DNA of 5,670 nt from an uncultured Fretibacterium sp. (GTDB lineage Bacteria; Synergistota; Synergistia; Synergistales; Aminobacteriaceae). The position numbers and the translations under genes are program-made. Below the pieces are notes generated by a model. It was not told where the DNA came from. It searched no databases and saw nothing but the letters and a program-made list of their open reading frames with translations. Of this stretch, positions 5,649-5,670 are shown piece by piece (the stretch's first letter is position 1; every line of letters begins with the position of its first letter). Location of the stretch: assembly GCA_905373185.1 (NCBI GenBank), contig CAJPSE010000121.1, positions 1 through 5,670 of the forward strand, written 5' to 3'.

Positions 5649-5670
5649 GTGAACCTTCGCGACCTTGCCC
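5649..5670 (+). CDS. Start of an unidentified downstream gene (partial)
   Basis: GTG 5649 opens a frame that reads MNLRDLA before the window ends. The support is the well-spaced GGAGG upstream and the 15-base gap after the PASTA stop, as expected for the next gene of an operon. The frame is the same as that of the PASTA gene, separated from it by the TAG at 5631-5633. Seven residues are too few to name a product. Confidence 0.55.

Overview
This window is GC-rich (roughly two thirds G+C by eye) bacterial chromosome with strong GGAGG-type ribosome binding sites, GTG starts and tight gene packing. The mix of genes (a Dus-family tRNA modification enzyme, a YugP-type zinc metallopeptidase, a divergent RsmB and a kinase-less PASTA protein) fits an anaerobic, diderm, Synergistota-like organism. 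That assignment is inference from gene content and style; the window holds no rRNA or marker that fixes the taxon.

Layout, left to right. The first 35 bases hold the last codons of an unidentified gene, whose TGA overlaps the GTG start of a tRNA-dihydrouridine synthase (32-1030, +). Convergent to it is a small two-helix membrane protein resembling AtpZ/AtpI (1089-1340, -). Between their ends lies a short run of degenerate direct repeats (1042-1101). An AT-rich 110-bp divergent region follows, then a PLP-dependent DegT/DnrJ/EryC1/StrS sugar aminotransferase (1451-2587, +). A 152-bp spacer with two TATACT boxes leads to a membrane zinc metallopeptidase (2740-3447, +). A hairpin at the end of that gene and a convincing intrinsic terminator (3497-3530) separate it from rsmB (3558-4931, +). 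rsmB abuts a membrane-anchored PASTA-repeat protein (4932-5633, +), and a further gene starts at 5649 and runs off the window.

Functionally the region is housekeeping and envelope work. Two genes modify RNA (tRNA dihydrouridine; 16S rRNA 5-methylcytosine). Three products are membrane-associated (AtpZ-like, metallopeptidase, PASTA protein), and one probably makes an amino sugar nucleotide for surface glycans. rsmB, the PASTA gene and the next gene look like one translationally coupled transcription unit. I see no CRISPR array, transposase, phage gene, tRNA or rRNA, and no convincing undescribed system. The most interesting points are the placement of the terminator directly in front of rsmB, the degenerate repeat run, and the missing last strand of the third PASTA repeat.
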